Positions 7,605 through 16,087 of a stretch of DNA of 46,643 nt are shown here, piece after piece (position 1 is the stretch's first letter; each line of letters starts with the position of its first letter). The translations under genes and the position numbers were made by a program. Where the stretch lies: positions 1 to 46,643 of IMG/VR virus record IMGVR_UViG_3300044946_000123; one strand, given 5' to 3'. The notes under the pieces were generated by a model. That model ran no database searches. It was not told where the DNA came from and saw only the letters and a list, made by a program, of their open reading frames with translations. This DNA is from a virus.

Positions 7605-10016
7605 TTATGCCGTCGCGCCACTTGGAGGCCCTTTAGGTGGAGGCGCCGCGCTAGGGGGCGCAGCGCCCGGTAGTGGTCCTGACATCGCGGCCATCATGGC
7701 TTGTTTCGCTGCCTTGCCCTTGATGTGCTCGATGGCATGTTGCCGTAGGTTCTCAAATCCCCCTGGATTTGTCCGCTTAATCTTTTCGCCTTCTTCCGAT
7801 TCGGTCAGCCGTTGAATTTCCTGAATGTGCGCGTCGTGATCGTCGAGCAGGGGATCGACTTTCACCGTGGATTGCGGCTGCGGGCCAGTTGGGCCGGGAA
7901 CTTGCTGCGGAGGCGACTGCAAAAGCGTTTTCGTTTCGACTTTTTGCTGCCGCGCGGCGTCCACGCCAGGGAGCTGCAACTCGTTGAGGCCGTTGACATC
8001 CCGCGCGAATTCCAAATTGGCCGGCAAGTCCATCATTTCGAGGAACGCGGGATCTTTGCCGAAAACGCTGAACATCTGCTGCAACGCAGCCTTTTTCTGG
8101 CTGGTCATGCGCGGGAAATTCTCGTCGCCTTCGGGAGTGACCTTGATGTTGCCTTGGAGGTCGTCGAGGCGAATGTAATCCGGCTCGTCCTTGCCATCGA
8201 CGCCCTCGACGCTGATTTCCACATCCGCAGGGCGATTCTCGGCAAAGCATTTGACACTAAGCATCATCATGCCGGCGTAAAACTCCTTCAGGCGACGCCA
8301 CACCAGGCCAATTCTGCCCATAGCCTGATCGCGCGAAAGTTCATACCCCCCCTTTGTTTCGCCGCCCGCGCCTTTGGCTTCGCCGCCAAAGACGGCAGGG
8401 AATAGGCCGGTCACAAACTGCGCATTCTCGCCCGAGAGTGCCTCGGCATACTGCGGCAGGGATACCGGCACGTCCTGGCTCTGCTGCTCGTAAAACGACG
8501 CACTGAGATTCCCGCCAGGCGTGCGCGGTTTCGCGGGGTACCATGCGCCAGGCTCCACGGTGGTGTTGTGCAGCGCGTCGAAGTTGATGACTTCCGGGTC
8601 GGCGAAGTGCGATCCGAGGCCCATTTCGTACATTTCCATGGCGATATTTGAGAGGGTGTTGTACCTCTCGTTGAGTTCGATGACCGGATCGCCCACGCTT
8701 GGGCGGTTCTGTCCGTCGCCAGGGTAGGCATGCAACACGCGCCACTTATCATCCATCTTTTCAGTGCGCGAAATGCAATAGGTATCCCCGGCAAAGGCCA
8801 CATAGCAGCCTTTGGGGAAGAGTTTCAGAATGTCGGCGCGCAATTTCTTGTCATCGAGGCGGAAAAACGATGACGGCCTGATCCACGTCTGGCTATAGGT
8901 CACTAAATCGTAAAGTGTATCTCCAGGCACCACCGAAGGCAGCCCTTGATTGACGGACAGCCGCGAGGTGCGCGCATACACTTCGTCAGCGCCTTGCGCG
9001 CCGCCCATTTGGATCTTGTCCTCGACGTGGGGAAAAGTGGCTTTCAGTAGCGCACGGTGGGATTCAAATTGCCATTGCAAGTAGGGGAACTGATGCTGCT
9101 CCGAGGCCCACACCGGCGTGTTGAGCTCCAGCCCGTTGACGATGGAGATGACTTCCTGGCCGTTGGGGACTTCTCGCGTGCCCGTTTGCACCGGAACATT
9201 CATTCGCGGCGATTTCTTGAGATTGTTTTCGCCAAGCTGGTTGCCGCATTGCGGGCAGGCCAGCATCCCGGTAGCTGCAACGGCGTCTTCGGGGCTTTGC
9301 GCCTGGCAATTCTGGCAGGAGTACACGTCCGGCCCCATCGGGACGTACTTCTGCCCGATGATTGGCTCCTCAGTCGTTCCGAAGCGCTCGGCGTCGGAGA
9401 CGTAGCGCACGTATCCGCCGATTTTCCCGTCGGTGAACAAATACATCCCGATCTTCTCCAGCATTTCGACGGGTTTGTTGTTCTCCTCGATGACGCCAAT
9501 TACATCTGTCGCTTTTTCCGCGGCGCGTACATCCTCGATCTTGGAAGCCTTCTGCGCGCGGCAACGGACGTTTGGCACGTCCGATGACATTACCGCGATG
9601 AAGGCCAAGGCATAACCGAGATAGAAATTAGTAACGTACATGTACCGAGGCTGTTCTTCCTCGTCCTTGTCATCAAAGCCGCGGGCCGTGAACGGCACGA
9701 CCCACATGTCTTTTTCGTTGTCGAAATACGCGTAGTGAAGCCCCTGGTAGAACATGCGCGCCTGGCGAATGCGGCGAATTTCGTGCCGCCGGGCAACCAA
9801 GCCCTCGGCGCGGTAGTCGGTGACCATTTGCTTGAGCGCTTCGACGATGTCGGGGCGGCCAACGATGCCGAGTTCGGCGTTGCCGGTCTCCAGATAGATA
9901 TTATTGGGACCGTAGCCCGAATCCTTCGCATCATTCGCACCGTCTTGAGGGGCCAGCAGAGGCGACGGCTGCGGCTGTTTGATATCACCTAAGATCGGCG
10001 GTACCGCAGCGCTCAT
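7605..10016 (-). CDS. Portal protein
   Basis: An 803-residue protein with the size and layout of podoviral portals: an N-terminal helical wing (residues 55-105, including RRIRQARMFYQGLHYAYFDN), an aromatic segment near VTNFYLGYALAFIAVMSSD, a core, and a Pro/Gln-rich C-terminal tail. It forms the dodecameric channel through which DNA is packaged. An unusual feature is a zinc-ribbon-like insert with C234, C237, C254 and C257. The start has no close Shine-Dalgarno: the nearest AGGA is at 10046-10049, beyond a perfect hairpin (10029-10043). Gene order (after terminase, before scaffold and coat) supports the call. Confidence 0.85.
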   Translation of the reverse strand: MSAAVPPILGDIKQPQPSPLLAPQDGANDAKDSGYGPNNIYLETGNAELGIVGRPDIVEALKQMVTDYRAEGLVARRHEIRRIRQARMFYQGLHYAYFDNEKDMWVVPFTARGFDDKDEEEQPRYMYVTNFYLGYALAFIAVMSSDVPNVRCRAQKASKIEDVRAAEKATDVIGVIEENNKPVEMLEKIGMYLFTDGKIGGYVRYVSDAERFGTTEEPIIGQKYVPMGPDVYSCQNCQAQSPEDAVAATGMLACPQCGNQLGENNLKKSPRMNVPVQTGTREVPNGQEVISIVNGLELNTPVWASEQHQFPYLQWQFESHRALLKATFPHVEDKIQMGGAQGADEVYARTSRLSVNQGLPSVVPGDTLYDLVTYSQTWIRPSSFFRLDDKKLRADILKLFPKGCYVAFAGDTYCISRTEKMDDKWRVLHAYPGDGQNRPSVGDPVIELNERYNTLSNIAMEMYEMGLGSHFADPEVINFDALHNTTVEPGAWYPAKPRTPGGNLSASFYEQQSQDVPVSLPQYAEALSGENAQFVTGLFPAVFGGEAKGAGGETKGGYELSRDQAMGRIGLVWRRLKEFYAGMMMLSVKCFAENRPADVEISVEGVDGKDEPDYIRLDDLQGNIKVTPEGDENFPRMTSQKKAALQQMFSVFGKDPAFLEMMDLPANLEFARDVNGLNELQLPGVDAARQQKVETKTLLQSPPQQVPGPTGPQPQSTVKVDPLLDDHDAHIQEIQRLTESEEGEKIKRTNPGGFENLRQHAIEHIKGKAAKQAMMAAMSGPLPGAAPPSAAPPPKGPPSGATA

Positions 10017-10028
10017 GTGTTAAAATGC

Positions 10029-10043
10029 GGCTGAACTTCAGCC
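10029..10043. promoter_or_regulatory. Perfect palindrome between portal and HNH gene starts
   Basis: GGCTGAA-C-TTCAGCC is a perfect 7-base dyad with a one-base centre. On the portal mRNA it lies between an AGGA (plus 10046-10049) and the ATG at 10016. If folded, it would loop out the intervening bases and bring the ribosome site within about 14 bases of the start. It could equally be an operator for the divergent genes. Confidence 0.45.
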
Positions 10044-10063
10044 GATCCTTTCACGGAGGACCG

Positions 10064-10591
10064 ATGAAACGCCGCGTGAAACGACACGCAGTTGTTCAGC
10101 CGCTCGACCCATCCTACAAGATCATTCCGCTTACGAAGAATCAGAACGCGCTCGTTGATGCTGCGGATTTTGATTGGCTGAATCAGTGGAACTGGTACGC
10201 GCACTGGCAGCCACATGTGAGAAGCTACTACGCTGAGCGAACGGAAAATGGCCGGATCGTCAGAATGGCGACAGAGATTCTGAAATGTGCTTCGGACGAG
10301 GAAGGCGAGCATGTAAATAACGACACGCTGGACAATCGCCGGGAGAATCTCCGCAAATGTAGTTCTCCTCAAAATACCCGCAACAGGAGACTGTTCTCCA
10401 ACAACACATCTGGATACACAGGCGTGCATTGGGACGCGAATGCTCGAAAGTGGCGAGCCCTCGTTCGGCACAATGGAAGACATGTTTATCTTGGATTTTT
10501 CGGTTCGCCCATAGAGGCAGCTCGCGCGCGCGATGAAGCCGCCAAGCGGTTGCACGGTGAATTCGCTCATCTCAACTTTTCAACAGAATAA
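10064..10591 (+). CDS. HNH endonuclease with C-terminal AP2 DNA-binding domain
   Basis: A 175-residue protein; the ATG at 10064 follows GGAGG at good spacing. Residues about 20-75 form the N-terminal beta region of HNH-AP2 nucleases, residues 83-98 carry the catalytic motif (HVNNDTLDNRRENLR, with H83 and N91), and residues about 114-168 form an AP2/ERF domain (SGYTGVHWDANARKWRALVR, then YLGFFGSPIEAARARDEAA). This is a typical free-standing homing endonuclease. It lies on the strand opposite to the late operon, between two virion-module genes, which fits insertion as a selfish element. Cleavage site and activity are unknown. Confidence 0.85.
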   Translation: MKRRVKRHAVVQPLDPSYKIIPLTKNQNALVDAADFDWLNQWNWYAHWQPHVRSYYAERTENGRIVRMATEILKCASDEEGEHVNNDTLDNRRENLRKCSSPQNTRNRRLFSNNTSGYTGVHWDANARKWRALVRHNGRHVYLGFFGSPIEAARARDEAAKRLHGEFAHLNFSTE

Positions 10592-10621
10592 AAAAGCGTG
10601 TGGATTTGACGGGATGCACGC
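10590..10621 (-). terminator. Probable intrinsic terminator for the leftward transcript
   Basis: On the - strand GCGTG and CACGC (plus 10617-10621 and 10596-10600) can pair around a 16-base loop and are followed by TTTTTT. It lies just after the gene at 10642-11328 and before the HNH/portal pair. The stem is short, so efficiency is uncertain. Confidence 0.45.
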
Positions 10622-10641
10622 CCCCCCGCTCTTAACGAGAT

Positions 10642-11328
10642 CTACGATGTCGGTCCGAGTCCGGCAGGCGCAGCGGGAGCCTTGCCCAGCGTCTTCGCTG
10701 GCTGTGGCGTGGGCTGCTCGACGGCCTTCGGCTTTGCGGCAGACTTGCGCCGCTTGGCAAAATCGTCGTTGGCCTGGATGGCCACGTCATGCGCAGCCTG
10801 CAGGGCGGCGTCGCGCTTCTTCTGGCGCTCATCGCGCGCGCGCTTGTAATCGTCATCGGTGAGGAGTGGGATTCCGCTCGCGAGGCGCTTGGCGTTGTCC
10901 GCGTCGAATGCCGCGTGGTAGCGGTTGTCTTCCTCTTCCTCGATGGTGGGCTGCCCGGCGGAAATGCGCCGCTCGTTCTCGTTGTCGTGCACGCGCTCAG
11001 CTTGGTCGGCTGCTTCGTCCTCGATCGTCGGCAAGCCCGCCTCGACGCGCTTGAAATTCTCTTCCTCGAGCGTCAACTGGCCGGCAGCGACGCGATTCCG
11101 GTTGACGAGTGCGCGGACGGCGCGCGGCCAGACGAGCGGGTCGGCGATGACAAATTCGGCATACAGTTCATCGTTCTTGTGCGCTGGGACAATCTTGATG
11201 TCGCGGCCCTGGCCGATGGCTGCGGCGAGTATTTCGTGATCGAGCTGCGAATCTCCCTGCAAGTCGAGCGAAAACTTGATGGTTCCTAGTTCCTGGTCGA
11301 GCGTAATCACTGCCGTGACTGAGTTCAT
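10642..11328 (-). CDS. Hypothetical protein with four internal AGxPTIE-type repeats
   Basis: A 228-residue, highly charged protein with AGGAG upstream. Residues 1-75 form an alpha/beta N-terminal region (ITLDQELGTIKFSLDLQGDS). Residues about 75-170 contain four diverged copies of a unit with core R(V/I)xAGxPTIExE: RVAAGQLTLEEE, RVEAGLPTIEDE, RISAGQPTIEEE and RLASGIPLLTDD. The C-terminus is Lys/Ala/Pro-rich. The function is unknown; its place among virion genes suggests an assembly or virion role. Confidence 0.65.
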   Translation of the reverse strand: MNSVTAVITLDQELGTIKFSLDLQGDSQLDHEILAAAIGQGRDIKIVPAHKNDELYAEFVIADPLVWPRAVRALVNRNRVAAGQLTLEEENFKRVEAGLPTIEDEAADQAERVHDNENERRISAGQPTIEEEEDNRYHAAFDADNAKRLASGIPLLTDDDYKRARDERQKKRDAALQAAHDVAIQANDDFAKRRKSAAKPKAVEQPTPQPAKTLGKAPAAPAGLGPTS

Positions 11329-11354
11329 TTTCGTTTTCTCCTAGATTTTAATTT

Positions 11355-11474
11355 TCAGTGTGCCAGGTACTTCAAAAGCGCTTCGCCGGCGAGCCAGGCA
11401 AGCCGAATCATTCCCAAGATACCGAGAAATGCGAAGAAACAGGTCGCAATCAACACGGTTTCGTCCCCGTCCAT
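11355..11474 (-). CDS. 39-residue membrane protein
   Basis: MDGDETVLIATCFFAFLGIL followed by GMIRLAWLAGEALLKYLAH: a single membrane-spanning segment with a basic/amphipathic C-terminal tail. Its ATG overlaps the TAA of the Cys-motif gene upstream (TAATG), which supports translation by coupling. Function unknown. Confidence 0.6.
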   Translation of the reverse strand: MDGDETVLIATCFFAFLGILGMIRLAWLAGEALLKYLAH

Positions 11475-11791
11475 TACGTCCCCTGTGGTGATGCTGCGCC
11501 TGCTGGCGGTGCTGCGGCGGCGGCGTCTGCGTTCTGGCCCTGGTCGGTCTGCGGCTGGCCTTCCTCGTAAAGCGAACACCACCCGCCCGCCGAAACAGGC
11601 TCGACTATAACCGCGCAGGGCTGCCCGTCGCCCTGAAAATGCGAGCACGTTGCGCACGTTCCGGCAACGTCCTGGTACTTGGCGTCGGCGGCGCTCACTT
11701 TGCCCGCGGATTGTGTAGCGGATTGCTGTCGATCGGCCGCAGCCTGCGCGCGCTGCGGATTCATCTGATAGCCTCCGCCAAGATCAGGCAT
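11474..11791 (-). CDS. HiPIP-like four-cysteine phage protein
   Basis: A 105-residue protein starting MPDLGGGYQMNPQ. Its central motif CATCSHFQGDGQPCAVIV...GGWCSLYE has four cysteines spaced C-x2-C-x8-C-x12-C, followed by a conserved GWC-x-(L/W)-(Y/F). This resembles the cysteine layout of high-potential iron-sulfur proteins and of the HiPIP-like proteins seen in many phage structural clusters. The rest is Ala/Gln-rich and likely disordered. Whether it binds a 4Fe-4S cluster or zinc cannot be told. The start overlaps the upstream gene by 8 bases. Confidence 0.65.
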   Translation of the reverse strand: MPDLGGGYQMNPQRAQAAADRQQSATQSAGKVSAADAKYQDVAGTCATCSHFQGDGQPCAVIVEPVSAGGWCSLYEEGQPQTDQGQNADAAAAAPPAGAASPQGT

Positions 11792-12020
11792 CCGCCACTT
11801 CCTTTCCGCCGTTCTTATCGAGAAACACTTCAAACTCTGCAACCGCAATCATCAGCGCGTGTGGCTGGTCGGGATTGAATCCAAACGTGAAATCCTTGCC
11901 GTTGCGCTTCTCGAATAGCCACGAGATGTGCGCGCCGGTCGGACACCCGTCGTATCCCAACACTGCGAATGCGCTCGTGCCGGTTTCGTCCTTGAAAATG
12001 AGCATTTCCGCTCTATGCAT
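11784..12020 (-). CDS. Hypothetical small protein
   Basis: A 78-residue protein (MHRAEMLIFKDETGTSAFAV...). The ATG at 12020 overlaps the TAG of the upstream gene; a second ATG five codons later is also possible. The sequence is compact and mixed (HISWLFEKRNGKDFTFGFNP) with no family I recognise. It sits in a tightly overlapping string of small genes. Confidence 0.6.
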   Translation of the reverse strand: MHRAEMLIFKDETGTSAFAVLGYDGCPTGAHISWLFEKRNGKDFTFGFNPDQPHALMIAVAEFEVFLDKNGGKEVADA

Positions 12021-12288
12021 CTGGCGTGGTCTTTCCTGGCGCGGGCTGAACGGGTGCGATGGGATGCGCGGATTGCCGTTCCGCCTTGCGCCGCCAGTCG
12101 ATCCAGTTTGGACGCTTGATGGGCATGAAAGTCTGCGTGGAGCGTATCCCCTCAAGCTGTTGCATCCCGTGCGAAGCGAGCAGGGAATTGACGAGCTGGC
12201 GATTCTCTTCGCGCAGGCGGACAACTTCAGCTTCCAGGTGTCTTAGGTACGCGCTTTTGGTGAATTTCTCGATCCACTCTTGAAGCAA
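12013..12288 (-). CDS. Small coiled-coil protein
   Basis: A 91-residue protein read from a TTG at 12288 with a strong TGGAGGAT 5-12 bases upstream. Residues 10-45 form a leucine-zipper-like helix (LEAEVVRLREENRQLVNSLL); the C-terminus is basic and Pro-rich. No function known. The ribosome site lies inside the upstream 59-codon gene, so the two overlap in different frames. Confidence 0.6.
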   Translation of the reverse strand: MLQEWIEKFTKSAYLRHLEAEVVRLREENRQLVNSLLASHGMQQLEGIRSTQTFMPIKRPNWIDWRRKAERQSAHPIAPVQPAPGKTTPDA

Positions 12289-12406
12289 GTCTATCCTCCA
12301 GCGATTCGCCCGGCAGGGCTTGCCACCATGCCGGGTCGCGTTCGGCCTTGCGGACGTGAGTGATGATTTCCACGTCCAGAAGGGGGCTGTCTTCGACGAT
12401 CAGCAT
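12227..12406 (-). CDS. 59-residue hypothetical protein, coupled to the fibre gene
   Basis: MLIVEDSPLLDVEIITHVRK then AERDPAWWQALPGESLEDRL. The ATG overlaps the TGA of the fibre gene (TGATG), a strong sign of translational coupling. The last 60 bases overlap the next gene in another frame. No family recognised. Confidence 0.5.
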   Translation of the reverse strand: MLIVEDSPLLDVEIITHVRKAERDPAWWQALPGESLEDRLASRVDREIHQKRVPKTPGS

Positions 12407-14154
12407 CAGAAAACTCGGGCGGTGAGCGATTGCAGCGTCAGGGCCGCGCCGTCGGTCCCTGTCGTGTGCACAGAGACCACATTGAGGCGCGCGTCGGCGG
12501 CGAGGTTAAGCGAGCCGACGGTAGCAATCGTCGGGTCGCTTCCTGCGCCCTGGCCGGCTGCGGCCGTGGCGACTCCGGAAGTGTTCAGATAGCCGCCGAT
12601 GGTGTTGATTGATCCGCCGGTAGCGGTAGCTGCGGCAACGGTGGTTTGGAAGTCTTCGCAGAAGGTAAGGACTTTTGTCGTCGAAAACGCCGTGGCTGGA
12701 GTGATCCCCAGATTGCCGATTTGCACGCCTTTGCCAGCCGTGTTCTGTCCCATCGAATCCCATTGGAATTGAATCGAAACGATGGTTGCGGTGGACGCCG
12801 TCGTGGTGGCCTTGCCGCAAACTTCCAGCGTACGGCCTACCGCGTTCATGGCGCCCGGTGCGACGTTGATGGTCCCAAGCACGTCCGGAACGGTGGACGC
12901 CTCTGCCGCTGAGATCACGAACGGCAAGAAAGCGCCCTGAATTCCTGGCAGGCCCATGCGCGAGCCCGGCGAATAAACAACTGTCGTGCGGCCGCCGGCG
13001 TTGGGAGTGTAAATTGTGGTGCTCGAAACGGTGGTAATCGCGGGGACGATTGGCGAAGTGTTTAGAGTTAAAGCAGAAACGATTGCGGCGGAGCCCGTTT
13101 GCCCATACGTTGCGTTGGTCACGGCGCAGGCCGGCGTAACTGTCTCGAGTGTCGTTAGCGTGCAAACGCCATTAGACACAGGCGCGACGCCGACAACGGT
13201 CGGCTGCGTAACGAGGGGAACTTTGTATGCGGAAACGTAGGATCCGCCGTTCAGAGTGATGTAGATGGTATAGCCGACACAGCCGGTCTGCGCGGCTGGC
13301 GCGGTAAATCCGATTTGATCGGTCGTTGCCGCGCCCGAGGTGGCGATCGTGAACGAGGCGGAGCCCGGGCCCTCTTGCCCCATGATGTCAACGCAAGCGA
13401 TAGACGTGATATAGGTATTGCTGCCGGTGTAAAAGCCGCCGGTAAGGTTCGCGCCGGCGACGCTGAATCCGGCCGTGGCTGCGACGAGTGTCGTAGGCGC
13501 CGCGAGTGTCGTTGCGCCGCCGATCGGAGACCAGACGACGGGCGGACCGTTTCTCTTGTCGAGAATGATTACGTTGCTCATCGGAACGACGTTGCCGGTG
13601 GGAGTTGCGCCAGCCACCGAGCCTGCGGCCGTGCCCTGAATCTGCGACGTAGTTCCTGGCCAGGATTTATCCACTACAACCGCGCCGCCTTGCGCTGAAA
13701 TGAGGCCAGCGCCGTTGAATCCGGCCGCGTCGTTGATCGCTTCCTCCAGGCCAAAGGTGCCGCTCGTGATGCTTGCGCCAGAGGCATGTGCGTTGGCAAA
13801 GCTCGCGGTGACGGAGCACGTCCCGTTAGGCGCGTTGCCGGCGCAACCGCTCACGGCGGTCGGTGTCACGGTTTCACTGACGGAGGTTCCCTGGTCAATC
13901 GTGATGGGAGCCGTGACAGCGAACGGATAGATCGTCGAGCCGTCGGGCAGCGTGACCGAAGGCGCGTTCATGATGACCGTGGCCGTGCCAGCCGCGATGG
14001 TGTTGGTGATTTTTACCGCACCGAATCCCCAATTGTAGCGGGAAGCGATGAAGTCGCCATCCACGCGGGCGAATGGCGGTTGCTGCGTTTGAGCGCCTGC
14101 GGGTACAGAGAACAACAGAATAGCCGCCAGGGCGGCCAAGAGAAACTTTTTCAT
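12406..14154 (-). CDS. Signal-peptide-bearing tail fibre-like protein (second copy)
   Basis: A 582-residue protein that begins MKKFLLAALAAILLFSVPAG with an AQ cleavage region, a clear Sec signal peptide. The ATG at 14154 begins this signal; an upstream extension is basic and unlikely. The mature part is Thr/Ser/Gly/Val-rich and nearly free of Lys, Glu and Asp, with repeated beta-strand phrases (ITNTIAAGTATVIMNAPSVT, then TTVSSTTIYTPNAGGRTTVV). It follows the large terminase gene. I infer a fibre, spike or surface-adhesion role. Confidence 0.6.
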   Translation of the reverse strand: MKKFLLAALAAILLFSVPAGAQTQQPPFARVDGDFIASRYNWGFGAVKITNTIAAGTATVIMNAPSVTLPDGSTIYPFAVTAPITIDQGTSVSETVTPTAVSGCAGNAPNGTCSVTASFANAHASGASITSGTFGLEEAINDAAGFNGAGLISAQGGAVVVDKSWPGTTSQIQGTAAGSVAGATPTGNVVPMSNVIILDKRNGPPVVWSPIGGATTLAAPTTLVAATAGFSVAGANLTGGFYTGSNTYITSIACVDIMGQEGPGSASFTIATSGAATTDQIGFTAPAAQTGCVGYTIYITLNGGSYVSAYKVPLVTQPTVVGVAPVSNGVCTLTTLETVTPACAVTNATYGQTGSAAIVSALTLNTSPIVPAITTVSSTTIYTPNAGGRTTVVYSPGSRMGLPGIQGAFLPFVISAAEASTVPDVLGTINVAPGAMNAVGRTLEVCGKATTTASTATIVSIQFQWDSMGQNTAGKGVQIGNLGITPATAFSTTKVLTFCEDFQTTVAAATATGGSINTIGGYLNTSGVATAAAGQGAGSDPTIATVGSLNLAADARLNVVSVHTTGTDGAALTLQSLTARVF

Positions 14155-14195
14155 TGTCGTTTTTTCCTTTTGGATTGAGTTAGGAGCTGAAATTC

Positions 14196-15746
14196 TTATC
14201 GCCACCAACGCGGTCCCTTGCGCCGGCCGCCGATGTAAACCGGCGCGTCTTTCTTCTTCTCTTCCTCGCGAAACTTTTTGGCCCAAATCGCCACGCTGGT
14301 AGGATCCTGCACGTGCGCGGCGACTAATCTTTCCTGGACGCGAATGTCCAGAGGCTTCCGGTGGGGCTTGCCGAACATGGCGTAGAGGCCGTATCCCGAG
14401 GATTGCAGCGCGTCATCCCCCAGGAATTCGGCAATCTGCTCACGATCCTTTTCATCGCGCGGCGCCTTCGGGATAGTGCGAATGATGTTTTCACAGGCCC
14501 TCGAGATCTGCAGCTTGGCAGCCATAATCGGCACGGACCGGCCCAGCTTGTCGTCAAAAAACTCGCCAATTTTGACGCGCTCTTTGAGGTAGTCGTAAAG
14601 AATCTGTTCGCGGCCAATCTTGTCCTTGGTCGAGGGCGATGGCGCTACCAGGCCCGCTTTCTGCAGGACCGCGCCAATGCGCAAGCCGATGGGATTGACA
14701 TCTTGCTTCTCGGCAAATGCGTCGTGAGAGAACGAAAACAATTCATAGTTCTCTAGCCGCTCGGGATGCTTGGGATCATTCGCGCTGGAATTGGCAACGA
14801 TGGCCTGGCCCAGCATCTCGGGGGTGTGCTTGTTAACCACGAGCTCGCGATAGATGCGCACAATGCCCAGGTCGTCCATGTAGAACCAGTGGATGACAGA
14901 ATTATGATCGAAGCCCCAATCCCCGCCCAGCCAGCGACGATGCCAAGGCTCCGGACGAGCTGCGCCCACTTCGTAGACGTTCTCTGCCTCATCCCAGGCG
15001 CCCTCGAAATACCCGCCAGCCACGCCCCAAATGCCCATCTTGAGCGCCAGGCTGACCGCTTCCTGATAGCTGTCGAGGTTCGCGATGTAGCTCGGGTCGT
15101 TGGCGTAAACCGGGTTGGCTAGGTAAGTGGCAGGGAAGTAGGCGAACTGCTTCGGGTCGTACTGCGCCCTCTGCCGCGCGTCCATTTCGGTGCAGGCCCG
15201 ATGCTTGACGAAGAGGTCTTCCACCCACATTGCGCCGATGCCGATGGGATTTGTCGCGCCGTCTCGCGTGCACTTCTTTGAGACTGGACAGCGATTCCAG
15301 GCGGCGATGTTTTGCCACTGCGGGAAAGTGAATTCGGTCAGCTCGTCGTACGCGATCTTGTACCACTGGCCTTGATAACCCCACACGTCGTGCTCGTGCT
15401 GCATCGACCCGAACTTGGTTGAGGAGCCGTTGTGCCAAGTGACTAGGCCCTTGGTTTCGTTGAATTCTTTGTACAGCTCCCGAGGAATTTTCTCGCGAAA
15501 CCTGGTGATGACCGTGTCGTACAGCTTCGGATGCGTGCGCCGCAAGAGAAGCGTATGGACCTGCGGCGCTTCCTCCGCGTTGAACATCGCGCAGGCCATC
15601 ATGTGATCCTCGATGAGCGCCAGCGTCTTGCCCGGACCCGCAGCGCCGCCGAGCAGGCGATGCTTCGCGCTCGACTCGTGGAAAGCCTTCTGGTGCGGAT
15701 AGGCTTTGTAGGCGTAGCGCGCAATTCCGTCGGCAACTTGGATCAT
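14196..15746 (-). CDS. terL: Terminase large subunit
   Basis: A 516-residue packaging motor. The ATPase domain has a Walker A at 33-41 (GGAAGPGKT), an adenine/Q-type motif near YPHQKAFH (16-23), and a Walker B at 131-135 (IAYDE). The RNase H-like nuclease begins near WLGGDWGFDH (272-281; D276 and D280 are candidate metal ligands). Length and motif order match the family. The start overlaps the end of the small subunit gene by ATGA, so the two are translationally coupled. It cuts and threads DNA into the prohead through the portal. Confidence 0.95.
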   Translation of the reverse strand: MIQVADGIARYAYKAYPHQKAFHESSAKHRLLGGAAGPGKTLALIEDHMMACAMFNAEEAPQVHTLLLRRTHPKLYDTVITRFREKIPRELYKEFNETKGLVTWHNGSSTKFGSMQHEHDVWGYQGQWYKIAYDELTEFTFPQWQNIAAWNRCPVSKKCTRDGATNPIGIGAMWVEDLFVKHRACTEMDARQRAQYDPKQFAYFPATYLANPVYANDPSYIANLDSYQEAVSLALKMGIWGVAGGYFEGAWDEAENVYEVGAARPEPWHRRWLGGDWGFDHNSVIHWFYMDDLGIVRIYRELVVNKHTPEMLGQAIVANSSANDPKHPERLENYELFSFSHDAFAEKQDVNPIGLRIGAVLQKAGLVAPSPSTKDKIGREQILYDYLKERVKIGEFFDDKLGRSVPIMAAKLQISRACENIIRTIPKAPRDEKDREQIAEFLGDDALQSSGYGLYAMFGKPHRKPLDIRVQERLVAAHVQDPTSVAIWAKKFREEEKKKDAPVYIGGRRKGPRWWR

Positions 15747-16087
15747 TCATGGGGATCCGGCATGGTGACATTCGTGTTGATCGTGACGCCGTTCAGGCCC
15801 ACAACGCCGTGGTCAATCGGCTGCGTAGCCTTGCCGTCGCGCTTGTCGTACAACCACTTGATGAAATCAAGCTGGATTCGCAGGTCTTTTGCTTCGCTGA
15901 ATCTGCGCATACGCTTCACTTCGCGCGATTCCTTCGCGTGAGGCTTCAGGTTAATCGACTCGATCATGCGCCCAGCCCACTGACGGTCTTCCGAGCTCGG
16001 CCGGCCGCCCTGGGGTTTCGAGAGAGGCGAAGTAAACTTGGACTTTGGTTTGCGTCCTGAACCTGCGCGCTTGCCGCCCTGGGCCAT
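15743..16087 (-). CDS. terS: Terminase small subunit (putative)
   Basis: A 114-residue basic protein. It opens MAQGGKRAGSGRKPKSKF, the GxRxGSGRKP lead-in common in DNA-binding terminase subunits, and has a helical middle (LRIQLDFIKWLYDKRDGKAT) followed by QPIDHGVVGLNG, as in the RxxGKxxQPID segment of many small terminase-like proteins. Direct overlap with the large subunit gene supports the call. It probably recognises the packaging site on the DNA. Confidence 0.7.
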   Translation of the reverse strand: MAQGGKRAGSGRKPKSKFTSPLSKPQGGRPSSEDRQWAGRMIESINLKPHAKESREVKRMRRFSEAKDLRIQLDFIKWLYDKRDGKATQPIDHGVVGLNGVTINTNVTMPDPHE

